From positions 62,001-126,000 of the forward strand of contig CANQBV010000003.1 in assembly GCA_947589595.1 (NCBI GenBank): 64,000 nt of DNA, in the 5' to 3' direction. Source of the stretch: an uncultured Clostridia bacterium. Lineage in GTDB: Bacteria; Bacillota; Clostridia; Oscillospirales; SIG627. Shown here one piece after another: positions 34,693 through 42,217 of the stretch; the first letter of the stretch is position 1, and each line of letters opens with the position of its first letter. The position numbers and the translations under genes were made by a program. The notes beneath the pieces were generated by a model. It was not told the origin of the DNA, did not search any database, and was given only the letters and a program-made list of their open reading frames with translations.

Positions 34693-35592
34693 ATGATTCT
34701 GGTAAATAAAGATACGAAAGTTATCGTACAAGGCATCACCGGTTCGCAGGGAAAATTCCACACCGAGCAGATGCTGGCTTACGGCACCAATATCGTAGGC
34801 GGTACCTCTCCCGGAAAAGGCGGTATGGAGGTACTGGGCGTTCCGGTATTCAATACCGTTAAGGAAGCCAAAGAAAAAACCGGCGCCAACTGCTCGATCA
34901 TCTATATTCCGCCGGCATTTGCCGCCGACGGCATTCTCGAAGCCGTGGATGCGGAAATCGAGCTGGTGGTCTGCATTACCGAAGGCATTCCGGTGCTGGA
35001 TATGATGCGCGTAAAAAACTATATGGAAGGCAAAAAGACCCGTCTGATCGGGCCGAACTGCCCCGGTCTGATTTCCCCCGGCGCCTGCAAGGTGGGGATC
35101 CTGCCCGGCTTCATCCACGTACCCGGTCACGTCGGCGTTATGAGCCGCTCCGGCACCCTGACCTATGAAGCCGTGCATCAGCTTACTCACCTCGGCATTG
35201 GCCAGAGCAGTGCGGTCGGTATCGGCGGCGACCCGATTCGCGGTACCGGATTCATCGACGTATTGAAAATGTTCAATGAAGATCCCGAAACCTACGCGGT
35301 CGTGATGATCGGCGAGATCGGCGGCAGCGGCGAAGAAGAAGCAGCCGAGTGGATTCAGCAGAACATGAAAAAGCCCGTAGTTGCCTTTATCGGCGGCAAG
35401 ACCGCTCCCAAAGGCAAAAGAATGGGTCACGCCGGCGCGATTATTTCCGGCGGAAAAGGCACCCAGGCCGGCAAGGTTGCCGCTCTGGAAAAAGCCGGTG
35501 TGCTGGTAGCTCCCACGCCCGATAAAATCGGCGAAACACTGGTTACAGCGATCAAAAAAGCCGGTATTTACGAAAAGTGCCTCGTAAAATAA
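34693..35592 (+). CDS. sucD: Succinyl-CoA ligase (ADP-forming), alpha subunit
   Basis: A 299-aa CoA-binding subunit. Evidence includes [19 protein letters not shown], the CoA-binding [20 protein letters not shown], and the phospho-histidine motif [17 protein letters not shown]. The track ORF begins at 34483 inside sucC, but ATG 34693 with AGGAGGGGAG upstream is the true start and gives the standard length. Last gene of the operon, followed by a strong terminator. Confidence 0.96.
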   Translation: MILVNKDTKVIVQGITGSQGKFHTEQMLAYGTNIVGGTSPGKGGMEVLGVPVFNTVKEAKEKTGANCSIIYIPPAFAADGILEAVDAEIELVVCITEGIPVLDMMRVKNYMEGKKTRLIGPNCPGLISPGACKVGILPGFIHVPGHVGVMSRSGTLTYEAVHQLTHLGIGQSSAVGIGGDPIRGTGFIDVLKMFNEDPETYAVVMIGEIGGSGEEEAAEWIQQNMKKPVVAFIGGKTAPKGKRMGHAGAIISGGKGTQAGKVAALEKAGVLVAPTPDKIGETLVTAIKKAGIYEKCLVK

Positions 35593-35601
35593 CCCCTGTA
35601 C

Positions 35602-35637
35602 AAAAAAAGACAGATCCCATGGGATCTGTCTTTTTTT
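35602..35637. terminator. Terminator of the korDABC-sucCD operon
   Basis: AAAAAAAGACAGATCC / GGATCTGTCTTTTTTT with a four-base loop, ten bases past the sucD stop. Confidence 0.95.
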
Positions 35638-35640
35638 ATT

Positions 35641-35700
35641 CTCAGGGCGCTGCCCTGAACCCCATTCCGGGAACTTTTCAAAATGCTCTCTGAAAATTCT
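35641..35700. repeat. GC-rich intergenic repeat element (type A), second copy
   Basis: CAGGGCGCTGCCCTG hairpin, AACCCC, then GGGAACTTTTCAAA; same order of parts as at 19800-19860. Confidence 0.5.
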
Positions 35701-35767
35701 CAAAACTTTCAAGATAACAAAAGAGAAAATGATTCTTATCCTTTTCTTTTTTGTCTGAAAAATTTTT

Positions 35768-35827
35768 GAAACTCAAGAAAACCGTTTATAAAAAGCTTTC
35801 TTGCAGCGCGTGGGACAGCGTTCCGCA
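35768..35827. repeat. Intergenic repeat element (type B), copy 2
   Basis: GAAACTCAAGAAAACCG, CTTTCTTGCAGCGCGTGGGAC, AGCGTTCCGCAA; aligns with 19937-20009 and again abuts the 3' end of a minus-strand gene. Confidence 0.6.
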
Positions 35828-35829
35828 AT

Positions 35830-37134
35830 TCATCGGTTATCAGCCGAAAGCAGGTAGTCGATGAATTGCTGCGCCGTCCGGCCCGATACACCGCCGTGGC
35901 GCATTTCCCAGCGGTTGGCCTCGGCGCGCAGCACGGCCTCGTCCAAGAGAATGCCGTTCCGTTTCGCCAGACCGGATACAATCTTGTAAAAATCGTCCTT
36001 GGAAGGCTTGGAGTAGCGGATCGTAATGCCGAAACGGTGCACCAGAGAAAGCTTTTCCTCCATGGTATCCGAACGGTGGATCTCATCATCCGTTCTTTCC
36101 ATATCGTCCCGGTCTTTCCAGATCTCCTTGATCAGATGGCGGCGATTGGAGGTTGCATAGATCACCACATTCTCCGGCTTGGCCTCCACACCGCCTTCGA
36201 TTACCGCTTTCAGATATTTATACTCAATCTCAAAGTCTTCAAAGGAAAGATCATCCATAAAAATGACGAACTTGTAATTCCGATCCTTGATTTGCGCAAT
36301 CACATCGGAAAGGGCGCGAAACTGGTGCTTGTAGATTTCGATCATGCGCAAACCGCTTGCGTAAAACTCGTTTACAATCGCCTTGATGCTGGTGGATTTT
36401 CCCGTGCCGCTGTCGCCGTACAGCAAAACGTTATTCGCGCGTTTGCCCTCTGTAAAGGCGCGCGTATTGGCAACGAGCTGCTCTTTTTGTTCCTCATAGC
36501 CGATCAGATCGTCCAGCAGCACCGGCTCCATGCCCTGCGTGGGATAGAGCGCCGCTTTCCCGTCTGCCTCCGCCAGTACGCGGAACGCCTTGTTCAGTCC
36601 GAGCATTCCCACGCCGCATTCCCGGTAAAAGGCGGTAAGAACGGCAAAAAATTCTTGATCATCCGTCGCCCGCGCCAGGCGATCGCTCAGCTTTTCAATG
36701 TTCTCGCCGGCCGTACCGGAACCCCGACGCTGCGGGACAGATTCATAGGAAAGCAGCTCCGGAAGAAACGCCGCGTCAAGCTTTCCGCGTAAATCGTTGA
36801 AATCATAGAAAAATAAACGGCGAAAAATGCGAATATCGTGCATGGCAAGCCGGTCGAGACTACCGTTCCCCGCGCCCACCTTTTCGCAGGCCAAACTAAA
36901 GGGGTTTTCATCCATTGCCAGCAAATATGCCAAATAACGCTGCCAGAGATTCTTTGTAAAACCGTAGTCCGAAGCAAGCTGCAAAAGCGCCCTGACTTGA
37001 CGGTAGAAAGCAGCGGTCAGTTCTTCCCGGTCAAACGGTTCTGTCTTCACCGCGTTTTGAATTTTGAACAGCTGCTGCAGGATCGCAGCCTGCGGCACAT
37101 TGCCGTACAGCAAAAAATTCACAGCGTCTTGCAT
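35830..37134 (-). CDS. DUF815-family AAA+ ATPase
   Basis: A 434-aa cytoplasmic ATPase. The N-terminal half is helical and unassigned; the C-terminal AAA+ module has Walker A LLYGDSGTGKSTSIKA near residue 245, Walker B KFVIFMDDLSFEDFE, and a sensor-like YATSNRRHLIKE. The pattern matches DUF815 ATPases, whose substrate is unknown. The adjacent SdpI- and VanZ-like membrane proteins lie upstream in the same direction but behind a palindromic hairpin. No frame damage seen. Confidence 0.9.
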   Translation of the reverse strand: MQDAVNFLLYGNVPQAAILQQLFKIQNAVKTEPFDREELTAAFYRQVRALLQLASDYGFTKNLWQRYLAYLLAMDENPFSLACEKVGAGNGSLDRLAMHDIRIFRRLFFYDFNDLRGKLDAAFLPELLSYESVPQRRGSGTAGENIEKLSDRLARATDDQEFFAVLTAFYRECGVGMLGLNKAFRVLAEADGKAALYPTQGMEPVLLDDLIGYEEQKEQLVANTRAFTEGKRANNVLLYGDSGTGKSTSIKAIVNEFYASGLRMIEIYKHQFRALSDVIAQIKDRNYKFVIFMDDLSFEDFEIEYKYLKAVIEGGVEAKPENVVIYATSNRRHLIKEIWKDRDDMERTDDEIHRSDTMEEKLSLVHRFGITIRYSKPSKDDFYKIVSGLAKRNGILLDEAVLRAEANRWEMRHGGVSGRTAQQFIDYLLSADNR

Positions 37135-37164
37135 TTTATCCCTCCCGGATTTTTCCCTTACAAA

Positions 37165-37190
37165 GCCCGGTTCCGGCGCCGGAACCGGGC
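37165..37190 (-). terminator. Strong palindromic hairpin between the SdpI-like gene and the DUF815 gene
   Basis: GCCCGGTTCCGG (37165-37176) and CCGGAACCGGGC (37179-37190) form a perfect stem. On the minus strand it is followed by TTTG only, so it may be an attenuator or partial terminator. Confidence 0.6.
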
Positions 37191-37197
37191 TGACTTT

Positions 37198-37554
37198 TCA
37201 TTTTTCCGATTTTTTTAATTCGCGTTCGATCGGGATCATGGAAAGGAGCGGAACCAGCGACCCCAGTAAAAACAAAACCAGACAAAGAGTCCCCTGCGCT
37301 TCCACAGAAAAAAAGAACCACGCTACTCCGGCAAACGCACCGCCCACAAAAAGAAGCGCCCAACCGGACTGCCAAAGAAAGTGTGCCAGCATGAGATTGG
37401 CCTTTTCCCATGCGGCTTGGGAAGCGGTGGAGCGGGGGGTACGATAGCCGATCAAAGCCTGGATCTTTTCCTTGGCAGCTTTCCGACAAACACGCGACAG
37501 GCACAAATAGAAAACCGGCAGGAAGAGATCCAGCGCCAAAAAAGCAACTCTCAC
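37198..37554 (-). CDS. SdpI-family membrane protein
   Basis: A 118-aa protein with three or four hydrophobic segments. The stretch IGYRTPRSTASQAAWEKAN (about 35-53) is the signature of the SdpI C-terminal domain, known from the Bacillus immunity protein against the SdpC toxin. Most genomic SdpI homologues have no toxin gene nearby, and none is seen here, so immunity is not implied. Its start overlaps the stop of the VanZ-like gene by four bases. Confidence 0.85.
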   Translation of the reverse strand: MRVAFLALDLFLPVFYLCLSRVCRKAAKEKIQALIGYRTPRSTASQAAWEKANLMLAHFLWQSGWALLFVGGAFAGVAWFFFSVEAQGTLCLVLFLLGSLVPLLSMIPIERELKKSEK

Positions 37555-38027
37555 GCTTTCTTCCTCTCCCGCGCCGTTTTCCGTATCCGGAAAAGAGCTG
37601 TCAAAACTACCACCGCGCCAAACCCGGCCAAAGCGCCGGAAAAATCGATCATGACGTCCACCACGGCGGGATACCGCCCTTTGGAAAAGGTCTGCAAAAA
37701 TTCATCCGTCAGTGCGCAGAACAGCACACTGAAAAAAATCTCGTATCGGCTATGCAGAATTTCTCCCCGCCGCACAAACACGGAAAGCGAAAGCAAAAAA
37801 GCAAGCAGTCCGAATTCAGAAGCGTGCGCCAGCTTGCGGATTATCGATTCCGTTTTTTGCTGCGAAATCGGTCTTTTTACCACTTTTTCAATGGTCTGTA
37901 CCACCACTTTGGTCACCTGCGAGCTCTTTTTGGAGGAAGCGCTGGCATTCTGCATGGAATTGGAAAAAACAAACAGCAAAACGGCCAGCGTTAAAAGCGG
38001 CAAAGCAATACGCCAGAATTTCTTCAT
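37551..38027 (-). CDS. VanZ-like family membrane protein
   Basis: A 158-aa integral membrane protein with four to five helices. Typical VanZ-like motifs are RKLAHASEFGLLAFLL and LCALTDEFLQTFSKGRYPAVVDVMIDFSGALAG. Some VanZ proteins give low-level teicoplanin resistance, but most are of unknown role. It ends inside the start of the SdpI-like gene, so the pair forms a unit. RBS GGAAAACG is weak. Confidence 0.88.
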   Translation of the reverse strand: MKKFWRIALPLLTLAVLLFVFSNSMQNASASSKKSSQVTKVVVQTIEKVVKRPISQQKTESIIRKLAHASEFGLLAFLLSLSVFVRRGEILHSRYEIFFSVLFCALTDEFLQTFSKGRYPAVVDVMIDFSGALAGFGAVVVLTALFRIRKTARERKKA

Positions 38028-38199
38028 TTCGTTTTCCTTTCCGGGATGCCGACTTCAGCAGACCCAAAGTATTGCCGGAACCCCCGGCCTTGTGCGGTTC
38101 AGGATATTTTGCTGTCAAGCGGACTCGGCAGCCGTGCAGAAAAAGGGGCGGAAAACCCCCTGGCTTCTGGCGGCTGCCGGTTTCCGTTTTTACTTTGTT

Positions 38200-38424
38200 T
38201 CAGGATCTTTCGGCAATATAATCGCAGAGATCCTGCAGGGTGATAATGGAGTGAATATCGGCCTCGTTGATTTCCGTACCGAATTTTTCTTCACAGATCA
38301 CAATAAAATCCGCAATTTCCAGCGAATTTAATTTCATATCGTTCACAAATTCCGCTTCGGGCGTCACCAAATCCTCGCTGACTTCCAATTCTTCCACCAA
38401 AATCTTTTTAAGGACTTCGTACAT
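38200..38424 (-). CDS. Acyl carrier protein (dedicated)
   Basis: A 74-aa acidic four-helix carrier. The phosphopantetheine serine is in MKLNSLEIADFIV; the usual Asp before it (DSL) is Asn here. ATG 38424 is behind AGGAG; the track start at 38514 lies in the upstream gene. It follows the acyl ligase by 13 bases, so the ligase most likely charges this carrier. It is not the FabF/FabD-linked housekeeping ACP as judged by context. Confidence 0.9.
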   Translation of the reverse strand: MYEVLKKILVEELEVSEDLVTPEAEFVNDMKLNSLEIADFIVICEEKFGTEINEADIHSIITLQDLCDYIAERS

Positions 38425-38437
38425 ATGTGTTTTTCTC

Positions 38438-40174
38438 CTACTTTGATTCTTGAATCTTATAGCGCTTGATTTTCTTTGTCGTGGTTTTGTCAAACTCCGT
38501 GCGGCGCAGTTCAATCCCGCGGATCTGCTTGAAGCTCGGCAGCGAACGGTTCAGAACGCCAATTTCCTTTTTGATCGTTTCGCCGATCAGATTCAGATCG
38601 TCGCCAAGCCCTTTTTCTGCGGCTTTTGCAAAATCAGGATAAATCAGCGCCGTTACCGCCACCGTATCGTTTTCGGGATTGGTTCTGCCCACCACCGCGC
38701 ATTCGCAGATCAGATCGATCTTTTCCAGGTATTCCTCGATTTCCTCGGGGAATACGTTTTTACCGTTGTTCAGTACGATCACGTTTTTCTTTCTGCCGGT
38801 GATATATAAATATCCATCTTCATCCTGGTAACCGTAATCGCCGGTACAGAACCAGCCGTCCCGGAACACGGCGCGGGTGGCTTCTTCATCTTCGAAATAG
38901 CCCTGCATCACATTCGGGCCTTTCACAAGGATCTCGCCGTATTCCTCGCCTTCCTCTTTATCGATCCGCACTTCCACACCCGGCACCGGAAGTCCCACCG
39001 ACCCGGCGCGGTTGGCATGTTCGGGGCAGACGCTGATCAGCGGCGCGCATTCCGTAATGCCATAGCCCTGGCAAAGCGCAATCCCGAAATTGTCAAATTC
39101 CTTTACAAGCTCCGCAGGCATGGGCGCGCCGCCGCAGATAATACGAACCAAGCGCCCGCCAAAGGCCTCGTTCACGCTCTTGAAGAGAACCTTGCGCGGG
39201 TCGATCTTTACTTTTCTCAAAGCGCCGGAAATGCCGATTAACCCTTTTAAAAGCTTGTCGCGGTGACTTTTCTTCGCCGTCTCCCATATTTTTTTATAAA
39301 TCGTAGAAACAAACAGCGGCACCAGCACCAAGCCCGTGGGACGAAAGGTCTGAAAATTGCGCACTACGTATTTTAACGAGTCGTTGACCGCAACGGTAGC
39401 GCCGATCAGGATCGGCGTCAGAATCCCGCAGGTCATTTCATAGGTATGATGGATCGGCAATACCGAAACAATGGTATCGTCCTCACAAAATTCTGTCATA
39501 TTATGCGAAGCGTTCACGCCCGCCACCAAATTGCGCTGACACAGCATAACGCCCTTGGAGGTACCGGTCGTCCCGGAGGTAAAGAGGATCGCACAGGTTT
39601 TTTCCAGATCGATGGGGTTTTCCGCAAAGCGAACCGAGCCCCCGGCAATTTTTTCTCTGCCGAGTGCCAAAAGATCCAGAAACGCTACCTGCCCTTTCTG
39701 CACGCGCTCGGCAGAGGGCGCAAATTCTTTGGGTACCGCGCCGAACTCTACAAAATATTCCACCGTGCCGAAAGCTTCTCTGTTTTCAAAATATTTGCCG
39801 TAGTCCTTGGAAAATACCACACACTTGCAGCCGACTTTATTGATGAAATTGCAGATTTCATCGCGCGCCAATTCTTTATCCAGAGGCACGATGACCGAGG
39901 AGGAATTCACGGCGGCAAGGTAGGTCAGGATCCATTCCGGACTGGTTTCTCCTAAAACGGCAACCGTTCCGCCGGCAACGCCGATTTCAAAAAAGGCTTC
40001 TCCCAGCGCGAACATTCTTTCCCGGAATCCTTCGAACGCGACCGATTCCAGCGTTCCGTTTCTTTTGTATACCAGATAATCCTTTTCAGGATTCCGCTCA
40101 GCAGCCTGCACCACCAGATGCCTCAGGTCGTTGGCCTGGCGCTCCTTGGGGGGCGGATATAGATTTTGGTTCAT
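38438..40174 (-). CDS. AMP-dependent acyl ligase (probable acyl-ACP synthetase)
   Basis: A 578-aa ANL-family ligase that adenylates an acyl acid and passes it to a thiol. The motifs are CAILFTSGTTGTSKGVMLC, the GYGITECAPLISV element, CTGDYGYQDEDGYLYITGRKK, and a C-terminal TTTKKIKRYK catalytic lysine. ATG 40174 follows GAGGAGGAAAAAC; the track start at 40189 overlaps that site. The ACP gene 13 bases downstream suggests ACP loading, perhaps fatty acid recycling or a lipid-linked modification. It is a paralogue of the ligase at 1276, which has no carrier neighbour. Confidence 0.9.
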   Translation of the reverse strand: MNQNLYPPPKERQANDLRHLVVQAAERNPEKDYLVYKRNGTLESVAFEGFRERMFALGEAFFEIGVAGGTVAVLGETSPEWILTYLAAVNSSSVIVPLDKELARDEICNFINKVGCKCVVFSKDYGKYFENREAFGTVEYFVEFGAVPKEFAPSAERVQKGQVAFLDLLALGREKIAGGSVRFAENPIDLEKTCAILFTSGTTGTSKGVMLCQRNLVAGVNASHNMTEFCEDDTIVSVLPIHHTYEMTCGILTPILIGATVAVNDSLKYVVRNFQTFRPTGLVLVPLFVSTIYKKIWETAKKSHRDKLLKGLIGISGALRKVKIDPRKVLFKSVNEAFGGRLVRIICGGAPMPAELVKEFDNFGIALCQGYGITECAPLISVCPEHANRAGSVGLPVPGVEVRIDKEEGEEYGEILVKGPNVMQGYFEDEEATRAVFRDGWFCTGDYGYQDEDGYLYITGRKKNVIVLNNGKNVFPEEIEEYLEKIDLICECAVVGRTNPENDTVAVTALIYPDFAKAAEKGLGDDLNLIGETIKKEIGVLNRSLPSFKQIRGIELRRTEFDKTTTKKIKRYKIQESK

Positions 40175-40206
40175 GTTTTTCCTCCTCATTTTGCGAAAAA
40201 GGGGTT

Positions 40207-40758
40207 CTACTCGTTTTCCGCTTCCGTGATCATTTGATTTGTCCGGGCAATGAATTCGTCTAAATCGCCGTCGTTCAAAAGAAATTCGTCTGCTATGGCG
40301 ATCGGGCCGCCCTTTTCCATCGTTTCAATTTCTGCGATATCGCGGCTCTCGGCCTGTTCCGGCGTGAGCGGGCGCAGCTTTCTTTGGCCGATGCGTTCGT
40401 AACGCTTTTTCTTGGGAGTCACAATCGCCGCCACGGAAAGCCGATCTCCGAATTCTTCGCGCAAGACCTTATATTCCGACCACGAATACAGCCCGTCCAG
40501 GCAGACGTTTCCGTGCGTCAGTTTTTCCCGGATCACCGGCAAAAGCTTGATCGCAAAAGCGGCAGGGCCGAATTCACGGCGAAGTCCCTCGCGCACCGTG
40601 CGTTCGTTCTGCTCGTTTTTCTCCAGTCCCAGCCGTTCCAGCTCGGCCATGGTCACGCCGCCGAAATATACAAATTCCCAGCCCCGTTTCTGAAAAACCT
40701 CGCAGCAAACGCTTTTACCGCTTCCGCACATACCAACCAAAGCGATGATCCGATTCAT
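40207..40758 (-). CDS. P-loop nucleotide kinase, UPF0200/dephospho-CoA-kinase-like
   Basis: A 183-aa P-loop NTPase. Walker A is GMCGSGKSVCCEVF (residues 9-16), followed by the MAELERLGL helix, the LRREFGPAAFAIKLLPVI segment and a VCLDGLYSWSEYKVLREEFG region like that of UPF0200/AAA_18 nucleotide kinases, known best from archaea. A lid-like RYERIGQRKLRPLT helps the assignment. The substrate is unknown. Because CoA and 4'-phosphopantetheine are needed by the ligase/ACP pair that follows, a CoA-related kinase role is conceivable but only inference. Confidence 0.82.
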   Translation of the reverse strand: MNRIIALVGMCGSGKSVCCEVFQKRGWEFVYFGGVTMAELERLGLEKNEQNERTVREGLRREFGPAAFAIKLLPVIREKLTHGNVCLDGLYSWSEYKVLREEFGDRLSVAAIVTPKKKRYERIGQRKLRPLTPEQAESRDIAEIETMEKGGPIAIADEFLLNDGDLDEFIARTNQMITEAENE

Positions 40759-40850
40759 AAAAACACCTGCCTACATATACTTGTCCTATTTTACTCCAAT
40801 CCATGAAAAAAATCAAGTATTTTGGTAAAAAAAGCAGGTCTTACGGGAAT

Positions 40851-40879
40851 TTGACTTTTTTCCTTTTCCGTACTACAAT
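40851..40879 (+). promoter_or_regulatory. Promoter of nth
   Basis: TTGACT (40851-40856), 17-base spacer, TACAAT (40874-40879). The -10 box abuts the ATG at 40880, so transcription would begin within the track ORF and the start codon must be further down. Confidence 0.8.
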
Positions 40880-40918
40880 ATGATTGAATTGAATTTGTAT
40901 GAAAGCGTATTTGCCAAA

Positions 40919-41623
40919 ATGAAAAATTTTCTTTGTCCCGCTCAAAAAAGCCTGCCGCGCGCCCGCAAAAGCCGCGCCGCCCTCGTTGCCGAAGAATTGG
41001 AAGCCCTGTATCCGGCTGCAGAGTGCGCGCTCAGCTTTGAGGGAGATCCGTTCCGGCTGCTCATTATGGCGCGGCTTTCCGCGCAGTGCACCGACAAGCG
41101 GGTCAACCAGGTTTCCGAGCATCTGTTCGCCGCTTTCCCGGACGTTTACGCCATGGCAAAGGCGCCGCTTTCCGAAATCGAAGCGCATATCCGCTCCTGC
41201 GGACTGTACCAGATGAAGGCCAAAAATATTCTCGAATGCTCTCAGATCCTTGTGGAGCAGTACGACGGCAAAGTACCGGCAGATAAAAAAGCCCTGCTTT
41301 CCCTGCCGGGCGTGGGTGAAAAAATTGCCAATCTCATGCTTGGGGACGTTTTCGGCGATCCGCACATTGTAGCCGATACCCACTGCATTCGCATTGCCAA
41401 CCGGCTGGGGCTTGCTGCGAGTGAAAATCCCTCGCAGGTCGTAAAGTCGCTGGAGGCGATCGTTCCCAAAGCGGAGCAAAGCAGTTTTTGTCACCGCATT
41501 GTGTGGTTCGGGCGGGAGATCTGCCGCGCGCAAAGCCCGCGCTGCGCCGACTGCCCTCTGTGCGGCAAAATAGAGTCGAAAAACCACCTTTCCGGTCGAT
41601 CTAAAACAAAAAGTGTTACCTAA
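40919..41623 (+). CDS. nth: Endonuclease III-like DNA glycosylase/AP lyase
   Basis: A base-excision repair enzyme acting on oxidised pyrimidines. The helix-hairpin-helix LPGVGEKIANLMLGDVFG and the catalytic VADTHCIRIANRLG (Asp) are clear; the lysine of endonuclease III lies in LIMARLSAQCTDKRVNQVSE. The C-terminal Fe-S motif CRAQSPRCADCPLC has spacing C-x6-C-x2-C-x2-C, with x5 usual for the last gap. ATG 40919 is chosen (234 aa) because the promoter -10 box ends at 40879, one base before the ORF track start. Confidence 0.88.
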   Translation: MKNFLCPAQKSLPRARKSRAALVAEELEALYPAAECALSFEGDPFRLLIMARLSAQCTDKRVNQVSEHLFAAFPDVYAMAKAPLSEIEAHIRSCGLYQMKAKNILECSQILVEQYDGKVPADKKALLSLPGVGEKIANLMLGDVFGDPHIVADTHCIRIANRLGLAASENPSQVVKSLEAIVPKAEQSSFCHRIVWFGREICRAQSPRCADCPLCGKIESKNHLSGRSKTKSVT

Positions 41624-41650
41624 TATCATTAAGTAATATTGATCAAATGA

Positions 41651-41679
41651 TTGCTTTTTTTAACACTTTATAGTAAAAT
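41651..41679 (+). promoter_or_regulatory. Promoter of the Lrp-type regulator
   Basis: TTGCTT (41651-41656), 17-base spacer, TAAAAT (41674-41679). The AT-rich 41624-41650 stretch (AAGTAATATTGATCAAATGATT) has imperfect dyad symmetry and may be an operator for autoregulation. Confidence 0.65.
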
Positions 41680-41712
41680 AGAGTATCATCCGAGATTAAA
41701 GGAGCCTTCTTT

Positions 41713-42150
41713 ATGGATAAAGTGGACGAAAAAATCATTCAGATGTTGCAAAGCAACGCCCGGGTTCCCGTAAAAGAGATCGCCAAAGAGGTTTTTCTCT
41801 CCTCTCCGGCGGTATCTGCGCGGATCGAACGGCTCACCCAGGACGGGCTGATCAAGGGCTACCATATGACCATTGACCGCACCAGGCTCGGCTATGCCAT
41901 TACCGCCTTTATCAATCTGGAAATGTCGCCCTCTCAGAAGCCGACCTTTTATACCTTTGTTAAGGATTGCCCCAACGTATTGGAATGCTGCTGTGTGACC
42001 GGCCAGTATTCGCAGCTGATTAAAGTGGCGTTCCGCGATACTTCGGAGCTGGAACATTTTATCGGGCATTTACAAAATTTCGGCCGTACCAGCACGCAGA
42101 TCGTTTTTTCCACGCAGGTGGAGCCGCGCGACATCGATGTTTCCATTTAA
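41713..42150 (+). CDS. Lrp/AsnC-family transcriptional regulator
   Basis: A 145-aa regulator with an N-terminal winged helix (VDEKIIQMLQSNARVPVKEIA, recognition helix SSPAVSARIERLTQDG) and a C-terminal RAM effector domain (VLECCCVTGQYSQLIKVAFRD). Such proteins sense amino acids and often regulate themselves and a neighbouring transporter. The EamA exporter gene is convergent, so a direct link is uncertain. AAAGGAG precedes ATG 41713. Confidence 0.93.
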   Translation: MDKVDEKIIQMLQSNARVPVKEIAKEVFLSSPAVSARIERLTQDGLIKGYHMTIDRTRLGYAITAFINLEMSPSQKPTFYTFVKDCPNVLECCCVTGQYSQLIKVAFRDTSELEHFIGHLQNFGRTSTQIVFSTQVEPRDIDVSI

Positions 42151-42155
42151 AAAAT

Positions 42156-42191
42156 AACAAAAAGCAGTTCCGTGCGGAACTGCTTTTTGTT
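42156..42191. terminator. Bidirectional terminator
   Basis: A perfect 17-bp inverted repeat AACAAAAAGCAGTTCCG / CGGAACTGCTTTTTGTT between convergent genes. Confidence 0.93.
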
Positions 42192-42217
42192 ATACGGGCT
42201 CTCCCCAGTCATTTCTT

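Noticed and set aside
37198-38027. SdpI-like and VanZ-like genes as an immunity or resistance island
   Set aside because: No toxin, bacteriocin or glycopeptide-resistance genes are nearby; both families are common with other, unknown roles.
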